The position numbers were made by a program, and so were the translations under genes. 64,000 nt of DNA from Acinetobacter seifertii (GTDB taxonomy: Bacteria > Pseudomonadota > Gammaproteobacteria > Pseudomonadales > Moraxellaceae): the NCBI RefSeq assembly GCF_000368065.1, contig NZ_KB851199.1:392609-456608 (forward strand), in the 5' to 3' direction. Positions 21,318 through 30,535 of the stretch are shown piece after piece. The notes beneath the pieces were generated by a model that saw nothing but the letters and a program-made list of their open reading frames with translations, searched no databases and was not told the DNA's origin. Within the stretch, counting starts at the first letter, position 1, and every line of letters starts with the position of its first letter.

Positions 21318-21393
21318 TGGCAGGTCAGGAGGGACTCGAACCCCCAACATTCGGTTTTGGAGACCGACGCTCTACCAATTGAACTACTGACCT
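21318..21393 (-). tRNA. tRNA-Trp (anticodon CCA)
   Basis: The 76-base cloverleaf includes an encoded 3' CCA. The acceptor stem AGGTCAG/CTGACCT, the anticodon loop CTCCAAA giving CCA, and the T-arm GGTTCGAGTCC are all present. It lies between tuf and secE and is probably cut out of the tuf-secE transcript. A hairpin AAGTTGAG/CTCAACTT (21401-21426) sits just upstream on the minus strand. Confidence 0.97.
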
Positions 21394-21453
21394 ATAATGC
21401 AAGTTGAGAGCTAAAGCCCTCAACTTGAGACGTAATCCGTCACTATATTATGC

Positions 21454-22644
21454 TTATGCAGTTACTTTCGCAACAACACCAGCACCTACAGTACGACCAC
21501 CTTCACGGATCGCAAAACGTAGACCTGGGTCCATTGCGATTGGGTGGATTAATTCTACTGACATTTCAACGTTGTCACCAGGCATAACCATTTCAACGCC
21601 TTCTTTCAACTGGATCGCACCAGTTACGTCAGTTGTACGGAAGTAGAACTGTGGACGGTAACCATTTAAGAATGGAGTGTGACGACCACCTTCTTCTTTA
21701 GAAAGTACGTATACTTCTGCGTCGAATTTAGTGTGCGGCTTGATTGTACCTGGTTTAGCAAGTACTTGACCACGTTGTACGTCTTCACGCTTAGTACCAC
21801 GAAGTAATACACCACAGTTCTCGCCTGCACGGCCTTCATCAAGAAGTTTACGGAACATTTCTACGCCAGTTACAGTTGTTTTAACTGTATCTTTAATACC
21901 AACGATCTCTACTTCTTCACCAACTTTAACAATACCTGATTCTACACGGCCTGTTACTACAGTACCACGACCAGAAATTGAGAATACGTCTTCGATTGGC
22001 ATTAAGAATGCTTTGTCGATAGCACGTTCTGGTTCTGGGATGTAAGAGTCAAGAGCTGCTACAAGAGCAAGAACTGATTCTTCACCGTAAGGACCTGCTT
22101 CACCGTTAAGAGCAGCAAGAGCTGAACCACGGATTACTGGAGTGTCATCACCTGGGAAGTCATAAGTAGAAAGAAGTTCACGAACTTCCATTTCTACTAA
22201 TTCAAGTAATTCTTCGTCATCAACAAGGTCGCATTTGTTTAAGAATACGATGATGTAAGGTACACCAACCTGACGAGAAAGAAGGATGTGTTCACGAGTT
22301 TGTGGCATTGGACCGTCAGTCGCAGCACATACAAGGATCGCGCCGTCCATCTGAGCAGCACCAGTGATCATGTTTTTAACGTAATCGGCGTGGCCCGGGC
22401 AGTCAACGTGTGCGTAGTGACGAATTGGAGAATCGTATTCTACGTGTGAAGTATTAATTGTAATACCACGTGCTTTTTCTTCAGGTGCTGAGTCGATTTG
22501 TGAGTAATCTTTCGCTTCACCGCCGTAAGTTTTTGCACAAATAGTTGCAATCGCAGCAGTTAAAGTTGTTTTACCATGGTCAACGTGACCGATTGTGCCC
22601 ACGTTTACGTGTGGCTTATTACGTTCAAACTTAGCCTTAGCCAT
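21454..22644 (-). CDS. tuf: Elongation factor Tu
   Basis: EF-Tu (396 residues) delivers aminoacyl-tRNA to the ribosome as a GTPase. G1 is GHVDHGKT (residues 19-26), G3 is DCPGHADY near residue 81 and G4 is NKCD near 136. Domains 2 and 3 follow at full length. The gene is downstream of four tRNAs, as for E. coli tufB, and codon use is strongly biased. A second tuf copy is usual in this group, but it is outside this window. Confidence 0.99.
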   Translation of the reverse strand: MAKAKFERNKPHVNVGTIGHVDHGKTTLTAAIATICAKTYGGEAKDYSQIDSAPEEKARGITINTSHVEYDSPIRHYAHVDCPGHADYVKNMITGAAQMDGAILVCAATDGPMPQTREHILLSRQVGVPYIIVFLNKCDLVDDEELLELVEMEVRELLSTYDFPGDDTPVIRGSALAALNGEAGPYGEESVLALVAALDSYIPEPERAIDKAFLMPIEDVFSISGRGTVVTGRVESGIVKVGEEVEIVGIKDTVKTTVTGVEMFRKLLDEGRAGENCGVLLRGTKREDVQRGQVLAKPGTIKPHTKFDAEVYVLSKEEGGRHTPFLNGYRPQFYFRTTDVTGAIQLKEGVEMVMPGDNVEMSVELIHPIAMDPGLRFAIREGGRTVGAGVVAKVTA

Positions 22645-22793
22645 GTTTATAATCCTCGTTTACGTCGAACACAATTCTGAGCAAACACCCAGCATCGACA
22701 TGTCGCCTAAAAAATCAAACACCCAATACTTGAAAAGCAGACTAATAAGCCTGCTTTTTAAATCTTTGTAGAAAATCTACTAAACTGTATATC

Positions 22794-22868
<75 letters not shown>

Positions 22869-22881
22869 GATTGTCCTTCGA

Positions 22882-22957
22882 TGGAGCGGGAGACGAGGAT
22901 CGAACTCGCGACATGCAGCTTGGAAGGCTGCCGCTCTACCAACTGAGCTACTCCCGC
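22882..22957 (-). tRNA. tRNA-Gly (anticodon TCC)
   Basis: The 76-base cloverleaf has acceptor GCGGGAG/CTCCCGC, anticodon loop CTTCCAA giving TCC, and encoded CCA. It lies 13 bases from its tRNA-Thr neighbour. Confidence 0.97.
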
Positions 22958-22994
22958 ACTGTGTTGGCATATATACCACTTCAATCGAAGTTAA

Positions 22995-23078
22995 TGGTGG
23001 TGAGAGAAGGATTCGAACCTTCGAAACTTTCGTAGCGGAGTTACAGTCCGCCCCCTTTGACCGCTCGGGAATCTCACC
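22995..23078 (-). tRNA. tRNA-Tyr (anticodon GTA)
   Basis: The 84-base class II tRNA has a long variable arm, acceptor GGTGAGA, anticodon loop CTGTAAC giving GTA, discriminator A and encoded CCA. Confidence 0.97.
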
Positions 23079-23132
23079 ATATCACACTTATTTCAGTGTT
23101 GTTCTTTACTTCACAACTACACACCTTTAAGA

Positions 23133-23208
<76 letters not shown>

Positions 23209-23249
23209 TCTTCTTAATGTTTCGTACGTTTCGTATCGGAACGGTGTGC

Positions 23250-23277
23250 AGTTTAGCAAAACTTCCAAACGATGCAA
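23250..23277 (-). promoter_or_regulatory. Likely promoter of the tRNA-tuf operon
   Basis: On the minus strand, TTGCAT (23272-23277) and TAAACT (23250-23255) are 16 bases apart. A TGC just before the -10 makes it an extended -10. The following GCACACC is a GC-rich discriminator, as in stringently controlled stable-RNA promoters. Predicted start is about 35 bases before tRNA-Thr. Confidence 0.6.
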
Positions 23278-23306
23278 GCGGTTTTTTAAAAAAAATCGCT
23301 AAAAAC

Positions 23307-24800
23307 TCATAAAATCAATCCGTTTGATGATAATTCAACCGCTTTGATCACTGCGCGAGCTTTTATTTGGGTTTCATTCCATTCAGATTCAGGATTTGAG
23401 TCAGCTACCAAGCCTGCTCCAGCCTGTACATAGACTTTTTTGTCACGAATAACGCATGTACGGATTGCAATCGACATATCCATTTCACCATGCCATCCCA
23501 AATACCCCACTGCTCCACCAAAGACACCTCGTTTCACTGGTTCTACTTCATCAATGATTTCCATTGCACGAATTTTTGGGGCACCAGATAAGGTACCAGC
23601 AGGGAAAGTCGCTTTAAACACATCTAAAGCATCTATATCGTCACGAACTTCGCCTTGTACGTTTGAAACAATGTGCATGACATGTGAATAGCGCTCAATC
23701 ACCATTTGATCAGTTACTTGAACCTTACCTATTTTAGAAACTCGTCCAACATCGTTTCGACCAAGATCAATTAGCATTAAGTGCTCAGCAATTTCTTTTT
23801 CATCTGAAAGTAAGTCTTTTTCTAAAGCAATATCTTCCTCTTTAGTTTTTCCACGCGGCCTCGTACCTGCAAGTGGACGAACTGTCGCAATACCATTTTC
23901 TAAACGAGAAAGAATTTCTGGTGAAGAACCAACAATATGAAATGGTTTTTTATCAGTAATCGTTTGCCCTTGTACCAAGAATAAATAAGGCGAAGGATTT
24001 AAATGACGTAATGCACGGTAAACCTGTAAAGCTTCACCATCAAAATCAGAAACCATGCGCTGCCCTGGAACAACCTGCATTACATCACCAGCACGGATAT
24101 ATTCTTTAACTTTTTCTACTGTTTCTAAGAACTTTGCTTTACCCGTAATTGATTCAAAATGAGGAGGAGTATGTGGTTTAGCTTGCAAGCTAACAGGAAT
24201 AGCGAGTAACTGTTCTAATTGATCTAATTTTTGCTGGGCATCTTGATAAGCATTTGCCTGTGTTGCATCAGCGTGAACAATTAAAAATAGAGTATCTTTA
24301 AGGTTATCAAAGACAATAACTGTTTTTGACAACATTAACCACAAATCAGGTAACGTGATTGGGTCAGCTGCAGGTACATTCTTTAATCGTGGTTCAATAT
24401 AACGGACAGCATCATAACCCAAATATCCCACTAATCCGCCTGTAAAGCTTGGTAAGTCTGGCAAGAGCTCTGCTGATGGCACTTTAAATTGTTTTTGGAA
24501 GTTACGAATATATTCAAAAGGATCTTGGCAATCTTGTTGTGTGATTGAGCCATCAGCATGCTGTATAGACAAAACCCCAGCATTGCATGAAAAAACGGTT
24601 GATTCGCCTAATCCAATCATAGAGTAGCGCGCCCAGTTTTCCCCACCCTCAACCGACTCAAATAAATAAGCTTGTGTTTGGTCTTTAAAACGAGCAAAAA
24701 CCGATAATGGGGTTTCTGTATCTGCTAACCGCTGACGATAAACAGGAATAGTGTTATAACCAGCAGCCTTAAGTTGCTCGAATTGCGCTAATGTTGTCAT
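23307..24800 (-). CDS. trpE: Anthranilate synthase component I
   Basis: TrpE (497 residues) converts chorismate to anthranilate, the first committed step of tryptophan synthesis, using ammonia from the TrpG glutaminase subunit. The chorismate-binding core is clear: ERYSHVMHIVSNVQG near residue 365, FPAGTLSGAPKIRAMEII near residue 395 and GGAVGYLGWHGEMDMSIAIRT near residue 423. The N-terminal Trp-binding region includes an LFES version of the LLES motif near residue 48. It lies 108 bases downstream of gph on the same strand. No Trp-rich leader peptide is visible upstream. Confidence 0.97.
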   Translation of the reverse strand: MTTLAQFEQLKAAGYNTIPVYRQRLADTETPLSVFARFKDQTQAYLFESVEGGENWARYSMIGLGESTVFSCNAGVLSIQHADGSITQQDCQDPFEYIRNFQKQFKVPSAELLPDLPSFTGGLVGYLGYDAVRYIEPRLKNVPAADPITLPDLWLMLSKTVIVFDNLKDTLFLIVHADATQANAYQDAQQKLDQLEQLLAIPVSLQAKPHTPPHFESITGKAKFLETVEKVKEYIRAGDVMQVVPGQRMVSDFDGEALQVYRALRHLNPSPYLFLVQGQTITDKKPFHIVGSSPEILSRLENGIATVRPLAGTRPRGKTKEEDIALEKDLLSDEKEIAEHLMLIDLGRNDVGRVSKIGKVQVTDQMVIERYSHVMHIVSNVQGEVRDDIDALDVFKATFPAGTLSGAPKIRAMEIIDEVEPVKRGVFGGAVGYLGWHGEMDMSIAIRTCVIRDKKVYVQAGAGLVADSNPESEWNETQIKARAVIKAVELSSNGLIL

Positions 24801-24908
24801 GAATCTTCTCTAATATGGTTTCGATTTAAAAGTGTGTTTTTCTAGATTCGGTTTAGACACGCCATCGAAAAACCATACGCTTATTCATTCTTATCTCCAT
24901 TTTCTTCA

Positions 24909-25577
24909 TTAAACAATTAACTCAGCAAGACTATCAACAACTTGCTGAGGTTGGCAATCATAGATGCTTTCTCCATGATTATAGCCATAGCTAACCACAA
25001 TACAATCAATTCCAGCACGGCGCGCAGCTTCTACATCATTGCTTGAATCACCAATCATTAACGATTGTGAAGCAGACGTATTTAGACTTTGCATGCAATG
25101 CAGCAATGGTAATGGATGTGGTTTTCTTTCAGGTAAGCTATCTCCCCCAAGTACAACTTGGAAATAAGAGGAAAGCTCTAATGCATCTAATAGTCCTTGA
25201 GCAAGTTTGACAGGCTTATTAGTAACACAAGCCATTTTTATATTTAGAGTTTGGCAATGTTTTAAAAACTCAGGTACACCAGAGTAAATTTGAGTATTTA
25301 CACAAAGTTCTGCACCATATGTCTCTACAAATGTGTGCAATAAAACCTTATGTTGTTCAGCGTCTAATTTACCAAATAGATGAAGCAAAACACTTTCACA
25401 GAGTTTTGAGGCACCTTTACCCACCCATTCTCGTATTTGTAGTTCTGTCACCATTGGCCAACCGAGTGATTGCAGACTTAAATTCATAGACCGATATAAA
25501 TCGGCAGCGGAGTCAACAAGTGTTCCATCCAGATCAAATAAAATTAAATCGCGCTTACTTAGTTGTGCAACAGACAT
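24909..25577 (-). CDS. gph: Phosphoglycolate phosphatase-like HAD hydrolase
   Basis: This 222-residue HAD-superfamily phosphatase is of the Gph type, which hydrolyses 2-phosphoglycolate, a by-product of DNA repair. Motif I is FDLDGTLVDSA near residue 14. Motif II is TNKP near 118. The Lys and Asp motifs are RKPHPLP near 151 and MIGDSSNDVEAARRAG near 173. A helical cap lies between motifs I and II. It is followed by trpE, an arrangement common in gammaproteobacteria. The ATG lies only 22 bases after the terminator of the FHA gene, so its promoter must lie upstream of or within that terminator. Confidence 0.88.
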   Translation of the reverse strand: MSVAQLSKRDLILFDLDGTLVDSAADLYRSMNLSLQSLGWPMVTELQIREWVGKGASKLCESVLLHLFGKLDAEQHKVLLHTFVETYGAELCVNTQIYSGVPEFLKHCQTLNIKMACVTNKPVKLAQGLLDALELSSYFQVVLGGDSLPERKPHPLPLLHCMQSLNTSASQSLMIGDSSNDVEAARRAGIDCIVVSYGYNHGESIYDCQPQQVVDSLAELIV

Positions 25578-25598
25578 TTTCTTCTACTCAAAATTAAA

Positions 25599-25621
25599 AA
25601 GGCATGCGTTTGGCATGCCTT
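25599..25621 (-). terminator. Terminator downstream of the FHA gene
   Basis: AAGGCATGC and GCATGCCTT form a 9-bp stem with a GTTTG loop, followed on the minus strand by TTTTTAATTTT. It sits 22 bases after the FHA stop and 22 bases before the gph start. Confidence 0.85.
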
Positions 25622-25642
25622 GATTGTAAAAGCAGCAACGGA

Positions 25643-26269
25643 TTATTTAAAGAATAACCATGCTAATACAGCTAAAATTACTAAAATAATAATAGTGATT
25701 AAACCAACTGAAGCATTCTTCTGTTGCTCTTTTTCTTCGGCAACACGAGAAACAGGCTCATCAAAAGTCACAGGTGATGGTTGTTTTACATTGACATCTA
25801 CACCTTTAGGAATAGGCGCAGGTTTTGGAATAGAAATATTCTGCGGCATACCATCGTGGCGAACTTCTACCTCTGCAGCACGTTCTGCAAGGCTTGGCAT
25901 GCCTTGATCGCTTAAATCCTGTGTTGGTGCAGCTTGCACTGGTTCTGCTTCAACTTCAGGTAAATCAGTAATTTTTTGAGCAGGTGCTAAAACCGAGAAT
26001 TTGAAACTCGCAAATTGAACAATATCACCATCATGTAGCTGCTTTTCTTGCTCAATACGAATATCGTTTACAAATGTACCATTCGATGAATTAAGGTCTT
26101 GAACCCATAGCAATTGATCTTTTAAAAGCAATGCAGCATGGCGACGTGAAATTTCAGCAGCTTGTAACAACAAATCAGCGTCCTGATGACGCCCTACCAA
26201 CATATCACGATCAACTGTAATTTCTTGTCCAGTAATTTCACCAGTAATTGCTTGTAGTTTCCAAGTCAT
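25643..26269 (-). CDS. FHA-domain protein with C-terminal membrane anchor
   Basis: The 208-residue protein has an N-terminal forkhead-associated domain (about residues 1-95) with the phosphothreonine-binding signature residues: GR at 26-27, SRRHA near 42 and NSSNGTFVN near 60. A Pro/Glu-rich linker follows. The last 20 residues form one hydrophobic segment (ASVGLITIIILVILAVLAWLF), predicted to anchor it in the inner membrane with FHA in the cytoplasm. It lies 40 bases downstream of gspD on the same strand and may be co-transcribed. The phospho-partner is unknown. Confidence 0.85.
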   Translation of the reverse strand: MTWKLQAITGEITGQEITVDRDMLVGRHQDADLLLQAAEISRRHAALLLKDQLLWVQDLNSSNGTFVNDIRIEQEKQLHDGDIVQFASFKFSVLAPAQKITDLPEVEAEPVQAAPTQDLSDQGMPSLAERAAEVEVRHDGMPQNISIPKPAPIPKGVDVNVKQPSPVTFDEPVSRVAEEKEQQKNASVGLITIIILVILAVLAWLFFK

Positions 26270-26309
26270 GCATATGTCCTATTCATTTTTTATCAATCAT
26301 AACATGCTA

Positions 26310-28586
26310 CTACTGCGCTGTGTTTGGTCGCAGTGTGGTAGTTGTTACTGTATTTTTAGTACGATTCACTTCTGGTTCAGGCAACTGCAAAGTTTGCTTT
26401 TGAACCGTTGGTTCGACTGCTACAGGTGTGATTATGGTCGAACTTTTACCACCTGAAGGAACTTGCTGATAATTTTTTGACTGCGGAGCAATACTTGGGG
26501 CAGTCATCTTTTGATTATAGACGTCATCAACCTGTTCAGGCAGTTTTGCAAAATTACCATTTTTATCCATAGCTAATTGCAAGCTATAAAGCTGGTTATA
26601 GCGCTGCTGAGATAAACGACGAACATCATTTGCATCACCCACAATTGTTGGATGAATAAAGACAAGAAGGTTACGTTTTACATTACTTCTATTGTCCGAA
26701 CGGAACAATCGTCCAACATAAGGAATACTACTCAAGCCGGGTATACCTTGTCTTGAAAGTGAGGTGTCATCCGACACCAAGCCACCAAGCACTACTGTCT
26801 GTCCGTGTTCAGCCAAAACTGCAGTTTTAATGGCGCGTTTACTTGTCACCAAATCAGCTGCTTGCCCACGATTATCTTGAACAGCAGAGACTTCTTGTTC
26901 TACTTCTAGACGAACCGTACCACCTTCACCAATATGCGGAATGACTTTTAATGTCACACCGACATCCTTTCGTTCTACAGTTGTATATGGGTTGATACCG
27001 GTACTATTGGTAGTCACTGAGCCTGTTACAAATGGAACGTTCTGGCCGACAACAATATAAGCCTCTTCATTATCCATCGTTACAATGGATGGCGTTGAAA
27101 GCAAGTTTGATTTGGTATTGGTTTTAAGGGCCTGAATTAATGCACCATATGCCTTACGGGAATTCTCAAAATTACCCAAAGCTAAAGTTGCACCATTACC
27201 TTTATTAGCACCACTAGCAATAGCGGATGCAGCTCCAGCCGAACCACCCGACAAATAACCAGCAGCAATAGAAGATAAGCTAGCACCTACATTACTAAAG
27301 CTAAGTAAACCAATCCCACTAGATAAATCGCCGAGTGCCCATTGAATTCCAAGTTGATCTGCATCATCACCCGAAACTTCAATAATTGCAGCCTCAATCA
27401 GTACTTGTTGGCGGCGAACATCCAGCTGTTGAATCGCAGATTCAATTTCACGCATTAATTGCGGATCGGCCTTAACGACCAAAGAGTTTTGAGCATTATC
27501 TGCAATAATGCTTACGCCATTTTGGCTAAAGCTGGAAATATTGTTCCGATTACTATTGTTTGAATTGCCATTTAGATTGATTGATGGAGTCGAGATCGAA
27601 CTTCCGTTTGAACCTGATGTATTTGAACTCGAGTTCTGGTTATTCCCAATCAAATTATTCATCGAATTTGATGAGTTTGATGAATTGTTATTGTTACCAG
27701 ACGACGAGACAGCTTGACCAGTGACCAAACCTTGTAAAATTTCTGACAAGCTTTTAGCACTTGCATATTTCAAACGGAAAACTTTTAAACCACCTAAACG
27801 GTCAGCAGAAGGTACATCCAGCATTTCAATCATGTGGCGAATGCGCTTACGCGTTCCCGGATCACCTTTTACCAAAATACGATTCGTTCGATTATCGGCA
27901 ATAATACGAATACGAGCACCATTAAAATCTTTTGATGCTCCAGTTGCACTCATCGCTTCAAGTTGAGTAATAATTTCTTCTGCTTGACTCGACTGAAGGT
28001 TAATCGCCTCAATATCATTTTGCCCAGTTCCGTCTAAGTTACGGATAATATTTTCAAGCTGATAAATGTTCGCAGCTCGATCAGAGACAATAAGAGCATT
28101 GGTGCCTGCAATCGCAGCCATATGGGCAAACTGCGGCATTAAGGGGCGAAGTGCTGGAATTAAGTCATTTGGATTTGTGTTTTCAAGCCAAATCACTCGT
28201 GTAACAATTTGATCACCACGAACCTTATTTCGAGAATCATAAGGAATTCCCGAGTTTTTAACGTTGCTATCTGGCACAAGTTTAATTGTATTACCAGATG
28301 GAATCGCAACTACCCCATTTACATTTAAGACCCCAAGAAATAAATCATAAACCTCATCTTTATTTAAAGGTTTATTCGAAATAACAGTGACATTCCCACG
28401 CACTCTCGGATCAACAGCAAAGTTCTTACCAGTAATGTCTGCAACTTCATTAATAAAGGCAGTTAAGTCAGCATCACGTAAATTGATCTTCCATGTTTGG
28501 GCATAGGCACTGCTACTTACTGTCGCAATCAATGGGGCTGCTGCAAGTAATGCCCAAAGTGGACGTTGATGATTCAATAAAGCCAT
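26310..28586 (-). CDS. gspD: Type II secretion system secretin GspD
   Basis: This is the outer-membrane secretin of the type II secretion system (758 residues). After a signal peptide (ending about residue 29) come the N0 domain (INLRDADLTAFINEVADITGKNF), N1-N3 domains, and the secretin domain with VPFVTGSVTTNSTGINPYTTVERKDVGVTLKV near residue 555. A low-complexity Asn/Ser/Gly-rich stretch (about residues 298-355) interrupts the region between N2 and N3. The C-terminal S-domain is Pro/Thr-rich. It is the third gene of the gspN-gspC-gspD set. Confidence 0.96.
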   Translation of the reverse strand: MALLNHQRPLWALLAAAPLIATVSSSAYAQTWKINLRDADLTAFINEVADITGKNFAVDPRVRGNVTVISNKPLNKDEVYDLFLGVLNVNGVVAIPSGNTIKLVPDSNVKNSGIPYDSRNKVRGDQIVTRVIWLENTNPNDLIPALRPLMPQFAHMAAIAGTNALIVSDRAANIYQLENIIRNLDGTGQNDIEAINLQSSQAEEIITQLEAMSATGASKDFNGARIRIIADNRTNRILVKGDPGTRKRIRHMIEMLDVPSADRLGGLKVFRLKYASAKSLSEILQGLVTGQAVSSSGNNNNSSNSSNSMNNLIGNNQNSSSNTSGSNGSSISTPSINLNGNSNNSNRNNISSFSQNGVSIIADNAQNSLVVKADPQLMREIESAIQQLDVRRQQVLIEAAIIEVSGDDADQLGIQWALGDLSSGIGLLSFSNVGASLSSIAAGYLSGGSAGAASAIASGANKGNGATLALGNFENSRKAYGALIQALKTNTKSNLLSTPSIVTMDNEEAYIVVGQNVPFVTGSVTTNSTGINPYTTVERKDVGVTLKVIPHIGEGGTVRLEVEQEVSAVQDNRGQAADLVTSKRAIKTAVLAEHGQTVVLGGLVSDDTSLSRQGIPGLSSIPYVGRLFRSDNRSNVKRNLLVFIHPTIVGDANDVRRLSQQRYNQLYSLQLAMDKNGNFAKLPEQVDDVYNQKMTAPSIAPQSKNYQQVPSGGKSSTIITPVAVEPTVQKQTLQLPEPEVNRTKNTVTTTTLRPNTAQ

Positions 28587-28627
28587 AACTCGCGATATTT
28601 CCTAACTCTTATGGTGACGTGTTATCA

Positions 28628-29464
28628 CTAAAAACTTTGTTGTATGGTCATCACTTGATCACCACGTTTTATTTCTATTTTTACTTGTCCTGCTCGCCGA
28701 GCCTGTTCAAGTAATTGCACATCCGTTTGCCCTTGCCCAACCGTTTGACCATTTAAAGAGACAATTCGATCGCCAGGCCTTAAACCTAGCTTATTTCTAA
28801 GCGCGGTTGGTGTACGTTCTGTAACTTCATATCCTTCACCAGAGCCTCCACTAACCCCCATATCTTTGAGGTACTGATCTCGATTTCCTTGCATCTGCTG
28901 AATCGCTTGCCCCAAAGCTTCTTGGGTCGTATTCACAGGTGCCGTAGGCTGAGATGGCGTGACAGCTTGCGGTGATGCATTAGGAGTCATAGGTTGATAT
29001 AAACCATTTGGCAGACCTTTGAACTGAAGTTCGCGAGTACTACCATTTCCTTGACGCAGTACCACGTGATCCCAATAAACCTCTGCCAGTTGATAAGAGG
29101 TAGAACCTATGGTTTCACCAACTCGATAACGTTCAGCAGTATTATCAACCTTAATAACAGCAGAAGAAAACTGGTTTGGATACCCAACCATTACGCCTTG
29201 TAATTCTAGATTCACATTTTCTTGAGCCGCATTGGCAGAAGGTTCATTAAAAATTGAAAAAGTACTAATGTTTGGTATTTGAGGTTGTTGAGAACCGAGT
29301 TCCACCCGATCAAATTGCATCATTTGAGGGGGGACTACCACCAACCAAAAAAATGAAGCCAGCTTCCAACATAACCACAAAATTAAAATAATAAGGACAA
29401 CTACACTGAGTCTATCTAACTTTTGCCACTGTAACTGCTGTAATTTATCAATCCATGTTTTCAT
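28628..29464 (-). CDS. gspC: Type II secretion system protein GspC
   Basis: GspC (278 residues) is the inner-membrane clamp that links the inner-membrane platform to the secretin. A single membrane segment is near residues 21-42. A homology region that contacts GspD follows (about 70-150). The C-terminus is a PDZ domain (YEVTERTPTALRNKLGLRPGDRIVSLNG near residue 215). A Pro/Gln-rich linker separates the two. It starts at the same base where gspN stops, so translation is probably coupled. gspD follows 41 bases later. Confidence 0.92.
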   Translation of the reverse strand: MKTWIDKLQQLQWQKLDRLSVVVLIILILWLCWKLASFFWLVVVPPQMMQFDRVELGSQQPQIPNISTFSIFNEPSANAAQENVNLELQGVMVGYPNQFSSAVIKVDNTAERYRVGETIGSTSYQLAEVYWDHVVLRQGNGSTRELQFKGLPNGLYQPMTPNASPQAVTPSQPTAPVNTTQEALGQAIQQMQGNRDQYLKDMGVSGGSGEGYEVTERTPTALRNKLGLRPGDRIVSLNGQTVGQGQTDVQLLEQARRAGQVKIEIKRGDQVMTIQQSF

Positions 29465-30207
29465 CAGTTACCACCTTGTAATAATGGTTGACGAGAACTA
29501 ATGACAAAAGTATCTAAACCAGCTTTTCCGTCATAAGATGGAACATTAAGCAATAAACGCTGTGTAAGTTGAACATCAAGCATCATATTGGCATCCAGTA
29601 AAAGATTCGCCATTTTTTGATTGCGTTGATCTCGAATATCAATTTGTAGCTGCCCATTATGGTCAGTCAACTGTCCACTTAAAGAAGGCATATTCATACG
29701 ATCTTGACGATCACCAATCGTGTAGACGAGTGCTCCACCACCCCAATGCAATTGACCATCAACCGCAGCAAAACCTTGCTCTTTTTTATAGTTAAATTGG
29801 ATATCTTTAAGTTGAATACTATTTACAGGCCATTGCCAATTCACAATCTGCTTCAATGTTTCTGGCGCAACTTGCCCAGTCATGTTCCTTACAATGACTT
29901 TTTTGCCAAAACCATACGCCATGATCCCCGTTAACTGCGTATTACCACTATGAATATCAACATCTGCGGCGAAGCGTAATAAAAGTAAATCTAGAGGTCT
30001 TGTTTTCCAGTGAATGGTTCCGCGCAAAGCACCACGATGCCAGTCTGCCTGCCCCTGCCAGATATTCCCACTCACATTATGGACAGTTTGATTATTCTTT
30101 GAAAATTTAGAGATAAGCCAAGTCGCTGGAATCTGTAAAATAATAAAAATTAAAAATGCAATGAGGGCAAAAAACCACCACTTCCATTGCTTAGACTTTT
30201 TCTTCAT
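29464..30207 (-). CDS. gspN: Type II secretion system protein GspN
   Basis: GspN (247 residues) is an accessory subunit of type II secretion present in some species. One N-terminal membrane segment (about residues 12-32) is followed by a periplasmic beta-rich domain, including NISGNIWQGQADWH-like sequence (here NVSGNIWQGQADW) near residue 43, common to the family. It is first in the gspN-C-D set, and a candidate promoter lies about 60 bases upstream. The exact role of GspN is not established in any species. Confidence 0.88.
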   Translation of the reverse strand: MKKKSKQWKWWFFALIAFLIFIILQIPATWLISKFSKNNQTVHNVSGNIWQGQADWHRGALRGTIHWKTRPLDLLLLRFAADVDIHSGNTQLTGIMAYGFGKKVIVRNMTGQVAPETLKQIVNWQWPVNSIQLKDIQFNYKKEQGFAAVDGQLHWGGGALVYTIGDRQDRMNMPSLSGQLTDHNGQLQIDIRDQRNQKMANLLLDANMMLDVQLTQRLLLNVPSYDGKAGLDTFVISSRQPLLQGGN

Positions 30208-30265
30208 TCAGCCTTACCAACATGCAAATTATCGTCCTTATATGAGAGTTCCTCTCTAGTCTGAC

Positions 30266-30293
30266 ATTATGCATACTTTTTCAACATCGCCAA
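30266..30293 (-). promoter_or_regulatory. Candidate promoter of gspN
   Basis: On the minus strand TTGGCG (30288-30293) and CATAAT (30266-30271) are 16 bases apart. A small hairpin GAGAG/CTCTC (30244-30256) lies in the leader. Judged by eye only. Confidence 0.4.
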
Positions 30294-30303
30294 TTGACTT
30301 CAT

Positions 30304-30330
30304 ATAAAAAAACCAAGCAATCAAGCTTGG
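30304..30330 (-). terminator. Orphan terminator upstream of gspN
   Basis: CCAAGC and GCTTGG pair with a 6-base loop, followed on the minus strand by TTTTTTTATA. No gene ends just before it. It closely resembles the hns terminator 180 bases upstream, so it may end an unannotated small RNA or be a second stop for hns. Between the two hairpins (30331-30490) no convincing ORF is seen. Confidence 0.7.
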
Positions 30331-30490
30331 CATCTTCTTAAAGACTATAAGTTGAACGTATGACAGAATCATGAAAATTTAAGATGATCTTTCTAAATGT
30401 AAATTTAGTCTCAACAATACATTTAATTAGGAATTTAAACACTTTATTGATGACTTGATTTAAAATAAGAATTTTTATTTTTTTAAAATA

Positions 30491-30520
30491 AAAAAGCCAA
30501 GCAAAATCGCTTGGCTTTTT
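30491..30520 (-). terminator. hns terminator
   Basis: AAAAAGCCAAGC and GCTTGGCTTTTT form a perfect 12-bp stem with an AAAATC loop, 15 bases past the hns stop. T-runs follow on either strand. Confidence 0.88.
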
Positions 30521-30535
30521 AAGAAGCAAAAACAA

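Noticed and set aside
24801..24908. A possible trp leader peptide (MVFRWRV) upstream of trpE
   Set aside because: Only one Trp codon, no tandem Trp and no terminator/antiterminator pair are visible.
30338..30535. A 65-codon ORF on the minus strand downstream of hns
   Set aside because: It starts at the hns stop, crosses the hns terminator and is a Lys/Ile/Phe-rich product of AT-rich DNA.
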